A DNA stretch of 64,000 nucleotides, from contig NZ_JBEXUX010000026.1 of assembly GCF_040629175.1 (NCBI RefSeq), positions 62,001-126,000 on the forward strand. Direction: 5' to 3'. The position numbers were made by a program, and so were the translations under genes. Below, piece after piece: positions 25,545 through 34,035 of this stretch (positions within the stretch are counted from its first letter, which is position 1; each line of letters begins with the position of its first letter). Below the pieces are notes generated by a model, which saw only the letters and a list, made by a program, of their open reading frames with translations, was not told the origin of the DNA and searched no databases. Source of the stretch: Embleya sp040629175. GTDB taxonomy: Bacteria; Actinomycetota; Actinomycetes; Streptomycetales; Streptomycetaceae.

Positions 25545-27275
25545 TCAGCCTCGGTCGAGCGGGGGCGTGCGCGGCGGCGATGTGCGCCTTTCCCCCGTCG
25601 CCTCGAATGCGGCGGCGATCGCGAGGAGCCTGGTGTCGTCGTAGGCCCGTCCGGCGAACGTGAGCCCGACCGGCATTCCGATGTCGTGCATCGTCCCCAT
25701 GGGTACGGTGATCGTGGGGATGCCGAGGTGGCGTGGGACGAGGTTGCCGTTGGCCACCCACACCCCGTTTCGCCAGCCCAGATCGGCCGATGCCGGGTTG
25801 ACGTCCATGTTCGCGGGGCCGACATCCGCGACGGCCGGAAACACGACCCCGTCGAGTTCCCGCTCGTCCATCCACTCTTCGAGGTCGACGCGCCTGGTTT
25901 CCTCCAGCCCCCGCAGACCCGCTTCCAGTTCGGGAATGTCCGTCAACGCGGCGTACGCGTGCTCGCGCACCCACTGGGGATATTCGGCGATGTCGTCATC
26001 GAAGCCGGTGTAGCGGTCCGGCAGGGCGCCGACCGGGTGGGGAAAGATCGTCGCGCCGTCGACGCCTGCGAGGGTCGACAGTGCAGGATCGCCATTGGCG
26101 CGGAGGAAGTCTTCCCATGCCCACGCCGAGAGATCGACGATCTCCCGGATGAGGAACGCGGGACGGACGAGTCCTCGGGTCTTCACCGTGGGAGCGCCGG
26201 GCCGGTCGCCTTCGTAGTTCGAGACGGCCGGGAAATCGACCTCGAGCACGTCTGCTCCGGCCGCTTCGAGATCGCGGCGAGCCGCGTTCCACAGCTCGAC
26301 AACCGACGCGCGGGTATGGATGCGCTGCCCCGTGGGACCTCCGATTCCTCCCTCGGGGTTCGTGCCGGCCTCGGGGTCGGCATTGATGTACATCGCCGGG
26401 ACGCCGAGGCGGATTCCGGAAAGCGTGCGGTTCGCGGCCACCACATTTGCGGGCGCGAGAGACGGATAGACCTTCGGGCGTACATCGGAAGCGGCGGGAA
26501 GCGATATCCAGGGCTGGGCTCGCCAGAAGTCGCCGCGACCGTCCTCGTCGTCGCCGACGACCACATCCAGCACTTCGAGCATGTCGGCCATGGTGCGCGT
26601 GTGCGGGACCACGACATCCATCGTGGGCACGAGCGGCCAGTTGCCGCGTACCGAGATCACACCGCGAGACGGCGTATACGCGCACAACGCGTTGTTCGAA
26701 GCGGGAGTCCGGCCTGACGACCATGTCTCTTCGGCCAGGCCGAATGCCGCGAACGAGGCGGCCGTGGCGGTTCCCGACCCGTTGGACGACCCCGAGCCGA
26801 ATCCGCTCGTCAACCAGTCGGCGTTGTAGGGACTTTCCGCGCGGCCGTAAACACCTCGCTGCATGCCGCCGTTGGCCATCGGTGGCATGTTCGTCAGGCC
26901 GAGACAGATTGCTCCGCCGGCTCGCAGCCGTTCGATCGTGTACGCGTCACGTTGCGCGACAAGGTCGGCGAAGGCCGGGCTGCCGCAGGCTGCGGTCAGA
27001 CCGCGGACGAGGAAGCTGTCCTTCGCCGTGTAGGGAATTCCGTCCAGCGGCCCCCGGACTTCACGTCGCGCCCGGCGCTCGTCGGACGCACGGGCCTCGT
27101 CGAGGGCTTCGGGATTGATGACGACCATGGCGTTGAGAGCCGTCGCGCTCTCCGGCCGGTCGTACGCCGCGATGCGTGCGAGGTACGCGTTCACGAGGTC
27201 CACTGACCGCGCGGTACCGGATTCGAGGGCGTGGCGCAGCTCTGCGATGGATGCCTCGTAGACCTCGAATGTCAT
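25545..27275 (-). CDS. amidase signature family hydrolase
   Basis: A 576-residue amidase. The Ser-cisSer-Lys triad is placed by spacing: Lys85 (PYTAKDSF), cis-Ser163 in GFGSGSSNGSG, nucleophile Ser187 in WSSGRTPAS. The family hydrolyses amides, ureido amides or carbamates. It is the last gene of the island operon, and its ATG (27273-27275) overlaps the TGA of the deiminase gene as ATGA, so the two are translationally coupled. That pairing suggests (inference) it removes the carbamoyl group of the deiminase product or another amide in the same pathway. Cytoplasmic; no signal peptide. Confidence 0.92.
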   Translation of the reverse strand: MTFEVYEASIAELRHALESGTARSVDLVNAYLARIAAYDRPESATALNAMVVINPEALDEARASDERRARREVRGPLDGIPYTAKDSFLVRGLTAACGSPAFADLVAQRDAYTIERLRAGGAICLGLTNMPPMANGGMQRGVYGRAESPYNADWLTSGFGSGSSNGSGTATAASFAAFGLAEETWSSGRTPASNNALCAYTPSRGVISVRGNWPLVPTMDVVVPHTRTMADMLEVLDVVVGDDEDGRGDFWRAQPWISLPAASDVRPKVYPSLAPANVVAANRTLSGIRLGVPAMYINADPEAGTNPEGGIGGPTGQRIHTRASVVELWNAARRDLEAAGADVLEVDFPAVSNYEGDRPGAPTVKTRGLVRPAFLIREIVDLSAWAWEDFLRANGDPALSTLAGVDGATIFPHPVGALPDRYTGFDDDIAEYPQWVREHAYAALTDIPELEAGLRGLEETRRVDLEEWMDERELDGVVFPAVADVGPANMDVNPASADLGWRNGVWVANGNLVPRHLGIPTITVPMGTMHDIGMPVGLTFAGRAYDDTRLLAIAAAFEATGERRTSPPRTPPLDRG

Positions 27276-28321
27276 CGGGCGACCTCCTCCGGGGTGAGAG
27301 CGGGCTGCTGCTGGGTGATGCAGTGAATACCCCCGCCGCGGGCGAAGATCGCCCGGGAATCGACGGTGACGGCACGCCGTCCGGGATAGGCCGATTCGAG
27401 GATGTCACGAGCGGCGCGGTCCGCTCGGTCGTCTCCGAATCCGCACGAAATGATTCCTCCGTTGACTACGAGGTGGTTGACGTAGGAGTAGTCCACGAAT
27501 CCGTCCTTGTCGCGGATGGCCGTGGGCGCCGGGACTTCGATGATCCGGAACCGGCGGCCGGCGGCGTCCGTCTGATCCGCGAGCCGAGCGCGCAGGTCGC
27601 GGGTCACGGCGAAGTCGGGGTGATCGGGATCGGTCTGCGTGTGCAGCAGCAGCACCCCGGGGGAGGGGATCGTCGCGACCATGTCGACGTGGCCCTTCGT
27701 TCCGAACAGCTCGTAGTCGCGCGTCAGTCCCCGGGCCAGCCATACGACCTTGGTCGCACCGAGCGTGCGCATGAACTCCGCCTCGACGTGGTCCCGGCGT
27801 GCGAACGGGTTGCGTCGGGGATCGAGCTGGACCGTCTTCGTCGCCAGTACCGTGCCCTCGCCGTCGACGTGGATGCCGCCGCCCTCGTTCACCAGCAGGG
27901 ATCGCACAGCTTCGGCGCCGACCAGATCGGTCACCCGGCGGGCGATGTCGGCGGACAGGCGCCACTCGGACCACTCCGGGTCGCCCCAGCCGTTGAAGAT
28001 CCATTCGACGGCGCCGAGGACGCCCGGCTGTTCGTCGTCGACGACGAACGTCGGGCCGAAGTCCCGCATCCAGAACTCGTCGAGAGGAGCCTCGACGAGG
28101 TCGATGTGTCCGCCCAGCATGCGCCTCGCGCGGTCCCGCTCGGTCGGATCGACGACCATGGTCACCGGTTCGAAGTCGGCGATCGCGTGCGCGACGGTGG
28201 TCCAGGAGTCGTAACCCGTCTGCTTGAACGTGTCGCCTTCCCCCAGGTTGCGGCCTTCACGGGGGAAGGCCATCCATGTGCGTGCATGGGGGGCGGTCTC
28301 GGACGGCATGCGCCATGTCAT
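27272..28321 (-). CDS. aguA: agmatine deiminase / peptidylarginine-deiminase family
   Basis: A 349-residue guanidino-group-modifying enzyme. It has motifs WMRDFGPTFVV, NEGGGIHVDGEGT, GTKGHVDMVA and the catalytic-Cys motif GGGGIHCITQQQP, which is essentially the agmatine deiminase signature. The reaction expected is agmatine + H2O to N-carbamoylputrescine + NH3. Start ATG at 28319-28321. It lies 65 bases after the aminotransferase fusion and overlaps the amidase downstream. Together with the decarboxylases of the island it supports an arginine to agmatine to putrescine route. The exact substrate is inferred from family resemblance. Confidence 0.9.
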   Translation of the reverse strand: MTWRMPSETAPHARTWMAFPREGRNLGEGDTFKQTGYDSWTTVAHAIADFEPVTMVVDPTERDRARRMLGGHIDLVEAPLDEFWMRDFGPTFVVDDEQPGVLGAVEWIFNGWGDPEWSEWRLSADIARRVTDLVGAEAVRSLLVNEGGGIHVDGEGTVLATKTVQLDPRRNPFARRDHVEAEFMRTLGATKVVWLARGLTRDYELFGTKGHVDMVATIPSPGVLLLHTQTDPDHPDFAVTRDLRARLADQTDAAGRRFRIIEVPAPTAIRDKDGFVDYSYVNHLVVNGGIISCGFGDDRADRAARDILESAYPGRRAVTVDSRAIFARGGGIHCITQQQPALTPEEVAR

Positions 28322-28386
28322 CGTGTTCTCCGAAGTGGTCGCGTGGTGAGCGATCTGCGTGCGGATGCTGCGCCTCGCATGTGTCG

Positions 28387-31300
28387 TCACCATCCCTCGG
28401 TGAGGACACGATCGAGAGCGGCGACCGCGTAGTCGGCGCTCTCGGCCGTGATGCACAGGGGCGGTTTGACCTTCAGAACGTTCGATCGTTCGGACGTGGT
28501 GAGGACGATCACGCCCAGTTCCCTCAGGCGTTCGCAGATCGCCGCGGCTTCCTGCGCCGCCGGTTCGAGGGTGTCCCGGTCGCGGACCAGTTCCACGCCG
28601 AGATAGAGGCCCTCGCCGTGGATCGGCCCGATGATGCCGTGCCGTTCCGCGAGCGCCCGGAAACCGGCCGCAAGGTGACGACCGATCTCCCGCGCGTTCC
28701 GTTGAGTGCCCTCGGCCTCCATGGCGTCGAGCACCGCGAGCCCGACGCGGCAGGAGAGCGGATTTCCGCCGGTCGAGGAGAAGAACTGCCCCTGGGAGGT
28801 GAGGGCGTCGGCCGCGGCCCGCGAGGTGATGACTCCCCCGATGGGGAAACCGTTGCCCATCGGCTTCGCGATGGCGATGACATCCGGCATGACTGCGGAC
28901 CGCTCGAATCCCCAGAAGCCCGCCCCCGTGCGCCCGAAGCCGACCTGGACCTCGTCGGCGATGCACAAGCCGCCCGCCGCGCGCACCCGCGCGTAGACAT
29001 CGGCGAGGTATCCCTCCGGCAGCAGGACTCCGCCGGCGTTGCCGAGCACCGATTCGCAGATGAATCCGGCCGCCGGGCGGCCACGGCGTGCGAGCTTGTC
29101 GAGATCGGCTCCGAGGTCCGCGGCGTAGCGAGCGCCGACCGACCGGTCCTCCGCCGCGCCTCGGTATGTACCGCGGAAGCGGTTGGGAACGTCCGCGACG
29201 TGAATCCACTCGGGACGTGTATCGCGAGCGTACGGGTTGTCGTAGGCGCTGGTGGTGACCGCGTCACTGGCCATTGTCCACCCGTGATAGGCCTCCCGAA
29301 GTGCGACGACGGTCTTGCGGCCGGTCGCCGCTTGCACGAGCCGCAGGGCGAGATCGACGGCCTCGGATCCGGAGTTCACGAGCACGACGGTGTCGAGCGG
29401 CGAATGTGGAGGAAGCAGCGCGAGAAGTCGCTCACTGTATTCGGCCAGCTCGCGGTAGAGAAAGCGCGAGTTCGTGTTGAGGATGCGAATCTGCCGGTCG
29501 ACAGCGTCGGCGACACCCGGGTGCCCGTGCCCGAGGCCGGCCACGTTGTTGACGAGATCGAGGTAGGCGCGGCCCGTGGTGTCGACGAGGTGGTGACGCC
29601 AACCGCGTTCGATCTGCATCGGATGCTCGTAATAGCGCTCCTGGGCGCCGGCGAGGATCTGCTCGCGGCGTCGCTGTTCGTCGGCCGACTGGTCCCGCTC
29701 GGCCTGCGAAGGGAGGCCGAGCAGACCGGCCGGGTCGCGGGCGAGAGCCGACCATGCCGGTACCCGCTCCGGCGTGACCAGTCCCGAACGCCCGGTGTCC
29801 GGTTCCTTGACCGCGTCGACGGGCGGCGACGCGCCTTCGACCGCGTCGGCGCGAATGAGGGTGACGCAGAGGCGGCGCGATTCCGACGCGGAGGGGAGCA
29901 GGCCCAGGCGCGTTCCCGGCGAAAGGACGCTGTTCACTTCGACATCGACGGAAAAACCGTCGATGTCGAGATACCAACCGTCGCCGAGGCGGAGCCTGAC
30001 GCCGTGCTCGCCCGCGGCGAACACGGTGGCTTCGACGGGAGTCGTCACCACGAGCCGGGGCCCCGGGGCAACATGCAGTTCCGTGCCGATGGGCCAGGTC
30101 GCCGCGGCGTCCGGGCAGTCGATCGTCGTGCGGGTGAGGCGGTAGACGCCGAAGGGAAGCACCGCGACCGCGGAGCCACCGGCGAAGGCTCGCGCCACGA
30201 GGCGGTCCTCCGCGTCGGCGTCGAGCCACCGCCCGGCCTCCAGCCACGGGCTCTCCACACCGGCGTCCACCACGACAACGTCGCCGGCGATCTCGGGCAG
30301 CAGAGAACGGACAGGCAAGGACCGGGCGCGTTTCGGGTGAGGCTCCGGGGCATCCGCGCCGAGGCGATCCGGCACCGCGAGAGGGTCGGCGGAGCGAAGA
30401 CGCACGGTCGCGTACTCGACGGCCTCGGCAAGCGGCACAGACGTCGCCGCATCGAAGATCGCCTGCTCGACGCGGATTCGGTCGCGTGCGTACGCGTTGT
30501 CGCCGTCGATCTCCAGTTGCCGCCATCCGCTCGCGACGAGGATGGCGCCGCGCAGGACGATGAGCGGCCACAGGGCTCGCGCCTCGGCGTCCGACAGCGG
30601 CGCACGGGAATGGAACGCCTCGACCGCGTCGAACACGCGCAGCGGACGCTCCGGTTCGTGATGCAGCAGCGACGACGCCGTGATCGCGAGCTCTGCGACG
30701 CGCCAGCCATAGGCGAGGTCACCGAGATCGAGCACGACGCGCGGGTGCAGACGGCCGTCCTCCCCGCGTACCCCCATGACGTTGTCGTCGGTGAGATCAC
30801 CGTGGATCGCTTGGATCGGCAGGCCGCTCGCGACTTCGTCAAGGACGGATCGGGCCTCGTCGGCGGCGGCGGTCACGCGATGACGGAGCGCGCGATCGCG
30901 GATCGCGGGCGCACACCTCCCGACTTCCCGATGCGCGACCGCCATGACCCACATGTGCTCGCGGTCCAGTCCCGGATGCGCGAGAGTTGCGAGCGCGTTC
31001 ACGGACGAGGCCGCGAGAGCGCCGAACTCCTGCAGCACCACGGGGGCGAAGTAACCCGCGTCGAGCATCGGTTCGCCGTCTGCGAACTCACTGCGCCGAA
31101 CGGCATATCCGCCGCCGCTGCGCTGTGTCAGCTCCCCGTTCGGACCGGCCAGGACAACAGGAACGGGGATGCCCGCGGCGCGATAGGCGTCCAGTGCGGC
31201 GTGCTGGGCATCACGGGCGTCGTCCCCGAAGGTCGGGTTGTCGATCCGCAGCACGCTGCGCGTTCCGTCGGGTTCCCGCAGGAGGAAATTGCGGTCCTGG

Positions 31301-31413
31301 TTGCTGCCCAGCTCGCGCGCCACCGCCTCGATGCCGTAGCAGTCCCGCGCGATGGTCTCCGCGTCCGTCTCGGAGACGGCCGGCCGCATCGATGCGCTGT
31401 GTCTGTCGTTCAC
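28387..31413 (-). CDS. APH-like kinase / class III aminotransferase fusion
   Basis: A 1008-residue multidomain protein. Residues about 1-330 are an aminoglycoside-phosphotransferase/choline-kinase fold (Brenner motif IHGDLTDDNVMG, Mg site VVLDLGDLAYGW). About 330-560 is a middle beta-rich region (LHVAPGPRLVVTTPVEATVF, GDGWYLDIDGFSVDVEVNS). About 570-1008 is a class III PLP aminotransferase with IADEVQVGFGRTG and PLP Lys in AIAKPMGNGFPIGG. Relatives with this order are thought to phosphorylate an amino alcohol or amine and then transaminate or eliminate it. GTG 31411-31413 was chosen because it overlaps the dipeptidase stop (GTGA); another in-frame GTG lies 9 bases upstream. Confidence 0.9.
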   Translation of the reverse strand: MNDRHSASMRPAVSETDAETIARDCYGIEAVARELGSNQDRNFLLREPDGTRSVLRIDNPTFGDDARDAQHAALDAYRAAGIPVPVVLAGPNGELTQRSGGGYAVRRSEFADGEPMLDAGYFAPVVLQEFGALAASSVNALATLAHPGLDREHMWVMAVAHREVGRCAPAIRDRALRHRVTAAADEARSVLDEVASGLPIQAIHGDLTDDNVMGVRGEDGRLHPRVVLDLGDLAYGWRVAELAITASSLLHHEPERPLRVFDAVEAFHSRAPLSDAEARALWPLIVLRGAILVASGWRQLEIDGDNAYARDRIRVEQAIFDAATSVPLAEAVEYATVRLRSADPLAVPDRLGADAPEPHPKRARSLPVRSLLPEIAGDVVVVDAGVESPWLEAGRWLDADAEDRLVARAFAGGSAVAVLPFGVYRLTRTTIDCPDAAATWPIGTELHVAPGPRLVVTTPVEATVFAAGEHGVRLRLGDGWYLDIDGFSVDVEVNSVLSPGTRLGLLPSASESRRLCVTLIRADAVEGASPPVDAVKEPDTGRSGLVTPERVPAWSALARDPAGLLGLPSQAERDQSADEQRRREQILAGAQERYYEHPMQIERGWRHHLVDTTGRAYLDLVNNVAGLGHGHPGVADAVDRQIRILNTNSRFLYRELAEYSERLLALLPPHSPLDTVVLVNSGSEAVDLALRLVQAATGRKTVVALREAYHGWTMASDAVTTSAYDNPYARDTRPEWIHVADVPNRFRGTYRGAAEDRSVGARYAADLGADLDKLARRGRPAAGFICESVLGNAGGVLLPEGYLADVYARVRAAGGLCIADEVQVGFGRTGAGFWGFERSAVMPDVIAIAKPMGNGFPIGGVITSRAAADALTSQGQFFSSTGGNPLSCRVGLAVLDAMEAEGTQRNAREIGRHLAAGFRALAERHGIIGPIHGEGLYLGVELVRDRDTLEPAAQEAAAICERLRELGVIVLTTSERSNVLKVKPPLCITAESADYAVAALDRVLTEGW

Positions 31414-32462
31414 GCGGTCCACGTCCCGCTGCCGTCGGAGGTGCCCCGGAGGAAGGAGAGGTGATCCGCGTCGGAGACCTCCAGCACGCGCAGGATGTTG
31501 CCGTGGGCGAGGCGCTCCAGGTCGGGTTCGCTCCAGCCGCGGCGGCGAAGCTCGTGCAGAAGCTCCTGGTAGCGCGAGACGTCTTCGAGACCCGCCGGCA
31601 TCCGGTCGGTTCCGTCGTAGTCGGCGCCGATGCCCACCGCATGGACGCCCGCGACCTCGCGCACGTGCTCGATGTGATCGGCTACATCGGCGATGCCCAC
31701 CGGGGGCATCTCCCCCTGCTCACCGGCACGTTCCCACGCGTGGCACTCGGCTGTGAGGAACGACGGCACGAAGGCGACCATGACGACGCCCTCGGTGGCG
31801 CCGACAGCGGCCAGAACATCGTCGGGGACGTTACGGGGGTGGTCGCAGATCCGGCGGGCGCCCGAGTGGCTCACGATCATGGGCCGCGTGCTCACGGCCA
31901 GCGCGTCTCGCATCGTCGCCGGGGAGACGTGGGCGAGATCGACCAGGACGCCGATCCGGTTCATCTCCTTGACGACATCCCGGCCGAAGTCGGTGAGGCC
32001 TCCGTGCCGTGCGTCGTCCGTCGCCGAGTCTGCCCAGTGCGTGGTCCGTGACCAGGTGAGGGTGAGATAGCGCGCTCCGAGCCGGGCGTACTGACGCAAC
32101 ACGGCGAGCGAGCCACCCAGTTGCGCCCCGCCTTCGACCCCGATCAGGGAGGCGATTCGTCCCTCGTCGAAGGCAGCGCGTACATCCGCCGCTGTCCGGG
32201 CGAACCGTAGCCGAGTGGGGTAGGCGTCGACGAGACGGTGGACGAAGTCGATCTGCTCGAGCGTCGCCGTCACCTGGTCCGCGCCCACAAGTTCCGGATC
32301 GACCCATACCGACCAGAACTGTCCGCCGACGCCGCCGGCCGTCAGCCGTGGGAGATCGGTGTGCAGCCCGGGCACGTGCTCGTCAAGTCCTGCCGAGGCG
32401 TAACCGTGGTGTGCGCGACGCGCCCACGCGAGGTCATTGTGTCCGTCGATGACCGGAATCAT
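31410..32462 (-). CDS. membrane dipeptidase (M19 family)
   Basis: A 350-residue M19/renal-dipeptidase-like zinc enzyme that cleaves L-Xaa-(L or D)-Xaa dipeptides. Metal-site motifs are DGHNDLAW (His-x-Asp), IGVEGGAQLGG (bridging Glu), and IVSHSGARRICDHPRNVPDD (two His). AVGIGADYDG carries the late Asp. There is no signal peptide, so it acts in the cytoplasm on imported dipeptides. Start ATG 32460-32462. It is coupled by a GTGA overlap to the APH-aminotransferase gene. M19 enzymes tolerate D-residues at the C-terminal position, in keeping with the D-aminoacylase-like neighbour. Confidence 0.92.
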   Translation of the reverse strand: MIPVIDGHNDLAWARRAHHGYASAGLDEHVPGLHTDLPRLTAGGVGGQFWSVWVDPELVGADQVTATLEQIDFVHRLVDAYPTRLRFARTAADVRAAFDEGRIASLIGVEGGAQLGGSLAVLRQYARLGARYLTLTWSRTTHWADSATDDARHGGLTDFGRDVVKEMNRIGVLVDLAHVSPATMRDALAVSTRPMIVSHSGARRICDHPRNVPDDVLAAVGATEGVVMVAFVPSFLTAECHAWERAGEQGEMPPVGIADVADHIEHVREVAGVHAVGIGADYDGTDRMPAGLEDVSRYQELLHELRRRGWSEPDLERLAHGNILRVLEVSDADHLSFLRGTSDGSGTWTA

Positions 32463-32583
32463 CCGAGCCGCACCTTTCTCTGGTTCTGACGTCGTTCCGG
32501 TGCCTGGCGAGCGCGGAAGGCGAAGCACCGAGGACATGGGCCGATGACGAGCCGCTCGCCCCGGCGGTGTTGCGCAACGCACG

Positions 32584-33981
32584 TCACGGAGTGAACGTCC
32601 GGTACAGCGGGTAGCCCGACAACGTCGCCCGGGTCGCCTTGCCGTCGAGGACGACGTCGAAAGCCAGCCGCTCCGGTGAACGCTCGTCCTCACCGATGCG
32701 GAAGCTGCCGTCGGGCAGCGGAACCAGCGGCTCGCCGAGGTCGCTCGCGAAGTCGCCCTGCCAGACCCAGAGACGGCCTCCGCTGCACTGCACCCGGATG
32801 TTGGAAAGCCACGGGTTGTAGCCGCGGTAATGGCCGACGACGGGCTTCCATTCCGCAGGCGGCTCCTCGATGACGCTGGGCTCCTGCGGCGCTTCCTCCA
32901 GCGCGGACTCGGGCAGCACGAGCGCGGGTGACGGGCGACCGGACAGCGCGGCGTCGACCCAATCGATCGCGAAATGGGCGACGTCCGACCACGCTCCGCT
33001 GCCGTTCGCGAGGACGACAGCGCCCAGGCCCCGTTCGCGGTCGCAGACGAGAGCGGCGTTGTAGCCGACCATTCCTCCGGTGTGCGCGACGTACTCGCGG
33101 CCCGCACGCTGGTACACATACATGCCGAGCCCGTAGGTGTAGGGCGGTTCCTCGGCCTCGACGCAGTCGGTGAACATCTCGTGCAGGCTGGCGGTCCGCA
33201 GCAGGCGGACGTCGCCTGGGCCGCTGCCGTCCCCCAGCAGGAGTCGTATCCACGCGGTCATCTCCGAGGCCGTGGAGGCGATGCTGCCGTCGGCGGTGGC
33301 CGTCTCGAGCCAGTCCGCCGGCGCCAGTCCATCAGCGCGACGAGGCGCCCGGTCGTCGTAGAAGGGACCGTAGCCGACGGCGAGACGGCGGCGTGTGTCG
33401 TGCGTGATCGCCGCGTGCGATCCGGTCATGGCGAGCGGATCGAGCAGGCGCTCGGCGAGTACTTGCTCGTAGGGCCGGCGGTGGACCGCCTGCAGAACGA
33501 GGCCGAGCGCCTTGTAACCCGTGTTGGAGTAGTAGTGCCAGGTGCCGGGCGGGGTCGTCGCTTCCGTGTCGCGGAGCGCCCAGACCTCGAACGCGGACTC
33601 GCCCGTGTACTCCGCGCCGCCGACGATACCCGCCGTGTGGTTCAGCAGATGCCGGACGGTGATCGGCGCGAACTTCGACTTCACCGCGAACCAGGGCAGG
33701 TAGCGGGTCACCGGTGCGTCCAGGTCGAGCAGCCCGCTGTCCCGTGCCTGAAGGATCAGTGCCGCTGTGAATCCCTTGGAGATCGAACCGATCTCGAAGA
33801 GCGTGTCGTCACGGACGGGGCTCCCGGCGGCGAGGTCGGCGAATCCGGCGGACGTCTGTGCGAGAACTCCGTCCCGGTCCGTGATCGCCAGGGAGAGGCC
33901 GGCCGCCCACGAGGTGTCCTCCAGCACCCCGCGAACGGCCTTGGTGAAGTCTGGAGCAAGGGTGATCTTGGTGATCGCCAT
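32584..33981 (-). CDS. class C beta-lactamase-like serine hydrolase
   Basis: A 465-residue penicillin-recognising-fold hydrolase. It has SxxK (GSISKGF, about residue 66), Tyr-x-Asn (YYSNTGY) and HTG (VAHTGGMVGYN) motifs, then a beta-barrel-like carboxy domain (residues about 350-465) as in D-aminopeptidases and esterases of this fold. No signal peptide is seen, so a periplasmic-type beta-lactamase role is unlikely; a cytoplasmic D-aminopeptidase, amidase or esterase fits the island. ATG 33979-33981 with AGAAG upstream. It lies 54 bases after the D-aminoacylase-like gene. Confidence 0.9.
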   Translation of the reverse strand: MAITKITLAPDFTKAVRGVLEDTSWAAGLSLAITDRDGVLAQTSAGFADLAAGSPVRDDTLFEIGSISKGFTAALILQARDSGLLDLDAPVTRYLPWFAVKSKFAPITVRHLLNHTAGIVGGAEYTGESAFEVWALRDTEATTPPGTWHYYSNTGYKALGLVLQAVHRRPYEQVLAERLLDPLAMTGSHAAITHDTRRRLAVGYGPFYDDRAPRRADGLAPADWLETATADGSIASTASEMTAWIRLLLGDGSGPGDVRLLRTASLHEMFTDCVEAEEPPYTYGLGMYVYQRAGREYVAHTGGMVGYNAALVCDRERGLGAVVLANGSGAWSDVAHFAIDWVDAALSGRPSPALVLPESALEEAPQEPSVIEEPPAEWKPVVGHYRGYNPWLSNIRVQCSGGRLWVWQGDFASDLGEPLVPLPDGSFRIGEDERSPERLAFDVVLDGKATRATLSGYPLYRTFTP

Positions 33982-34035
33982 GGTGTTCTTCTCCGTGAAG
34001 TGATGATGAATGTTGCGGGGGCGTCCTCGGGTGCG

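Noticed and set aside
28276..31464. 1062-codon plus-strand open frame
   Set aside because: Exactly antisense to the APH-aminotransferase gene; its composition is that of a GC-rich shadow and it matches no family.
32584..33981. true beta-lactamase resistance gene
   Set aside because: SxxK, YxN and HTG motifs are present but there is no signal peptide and it sits in a peptide-catabolic operon; a D-aminopeptidase/esterase role is likelier.
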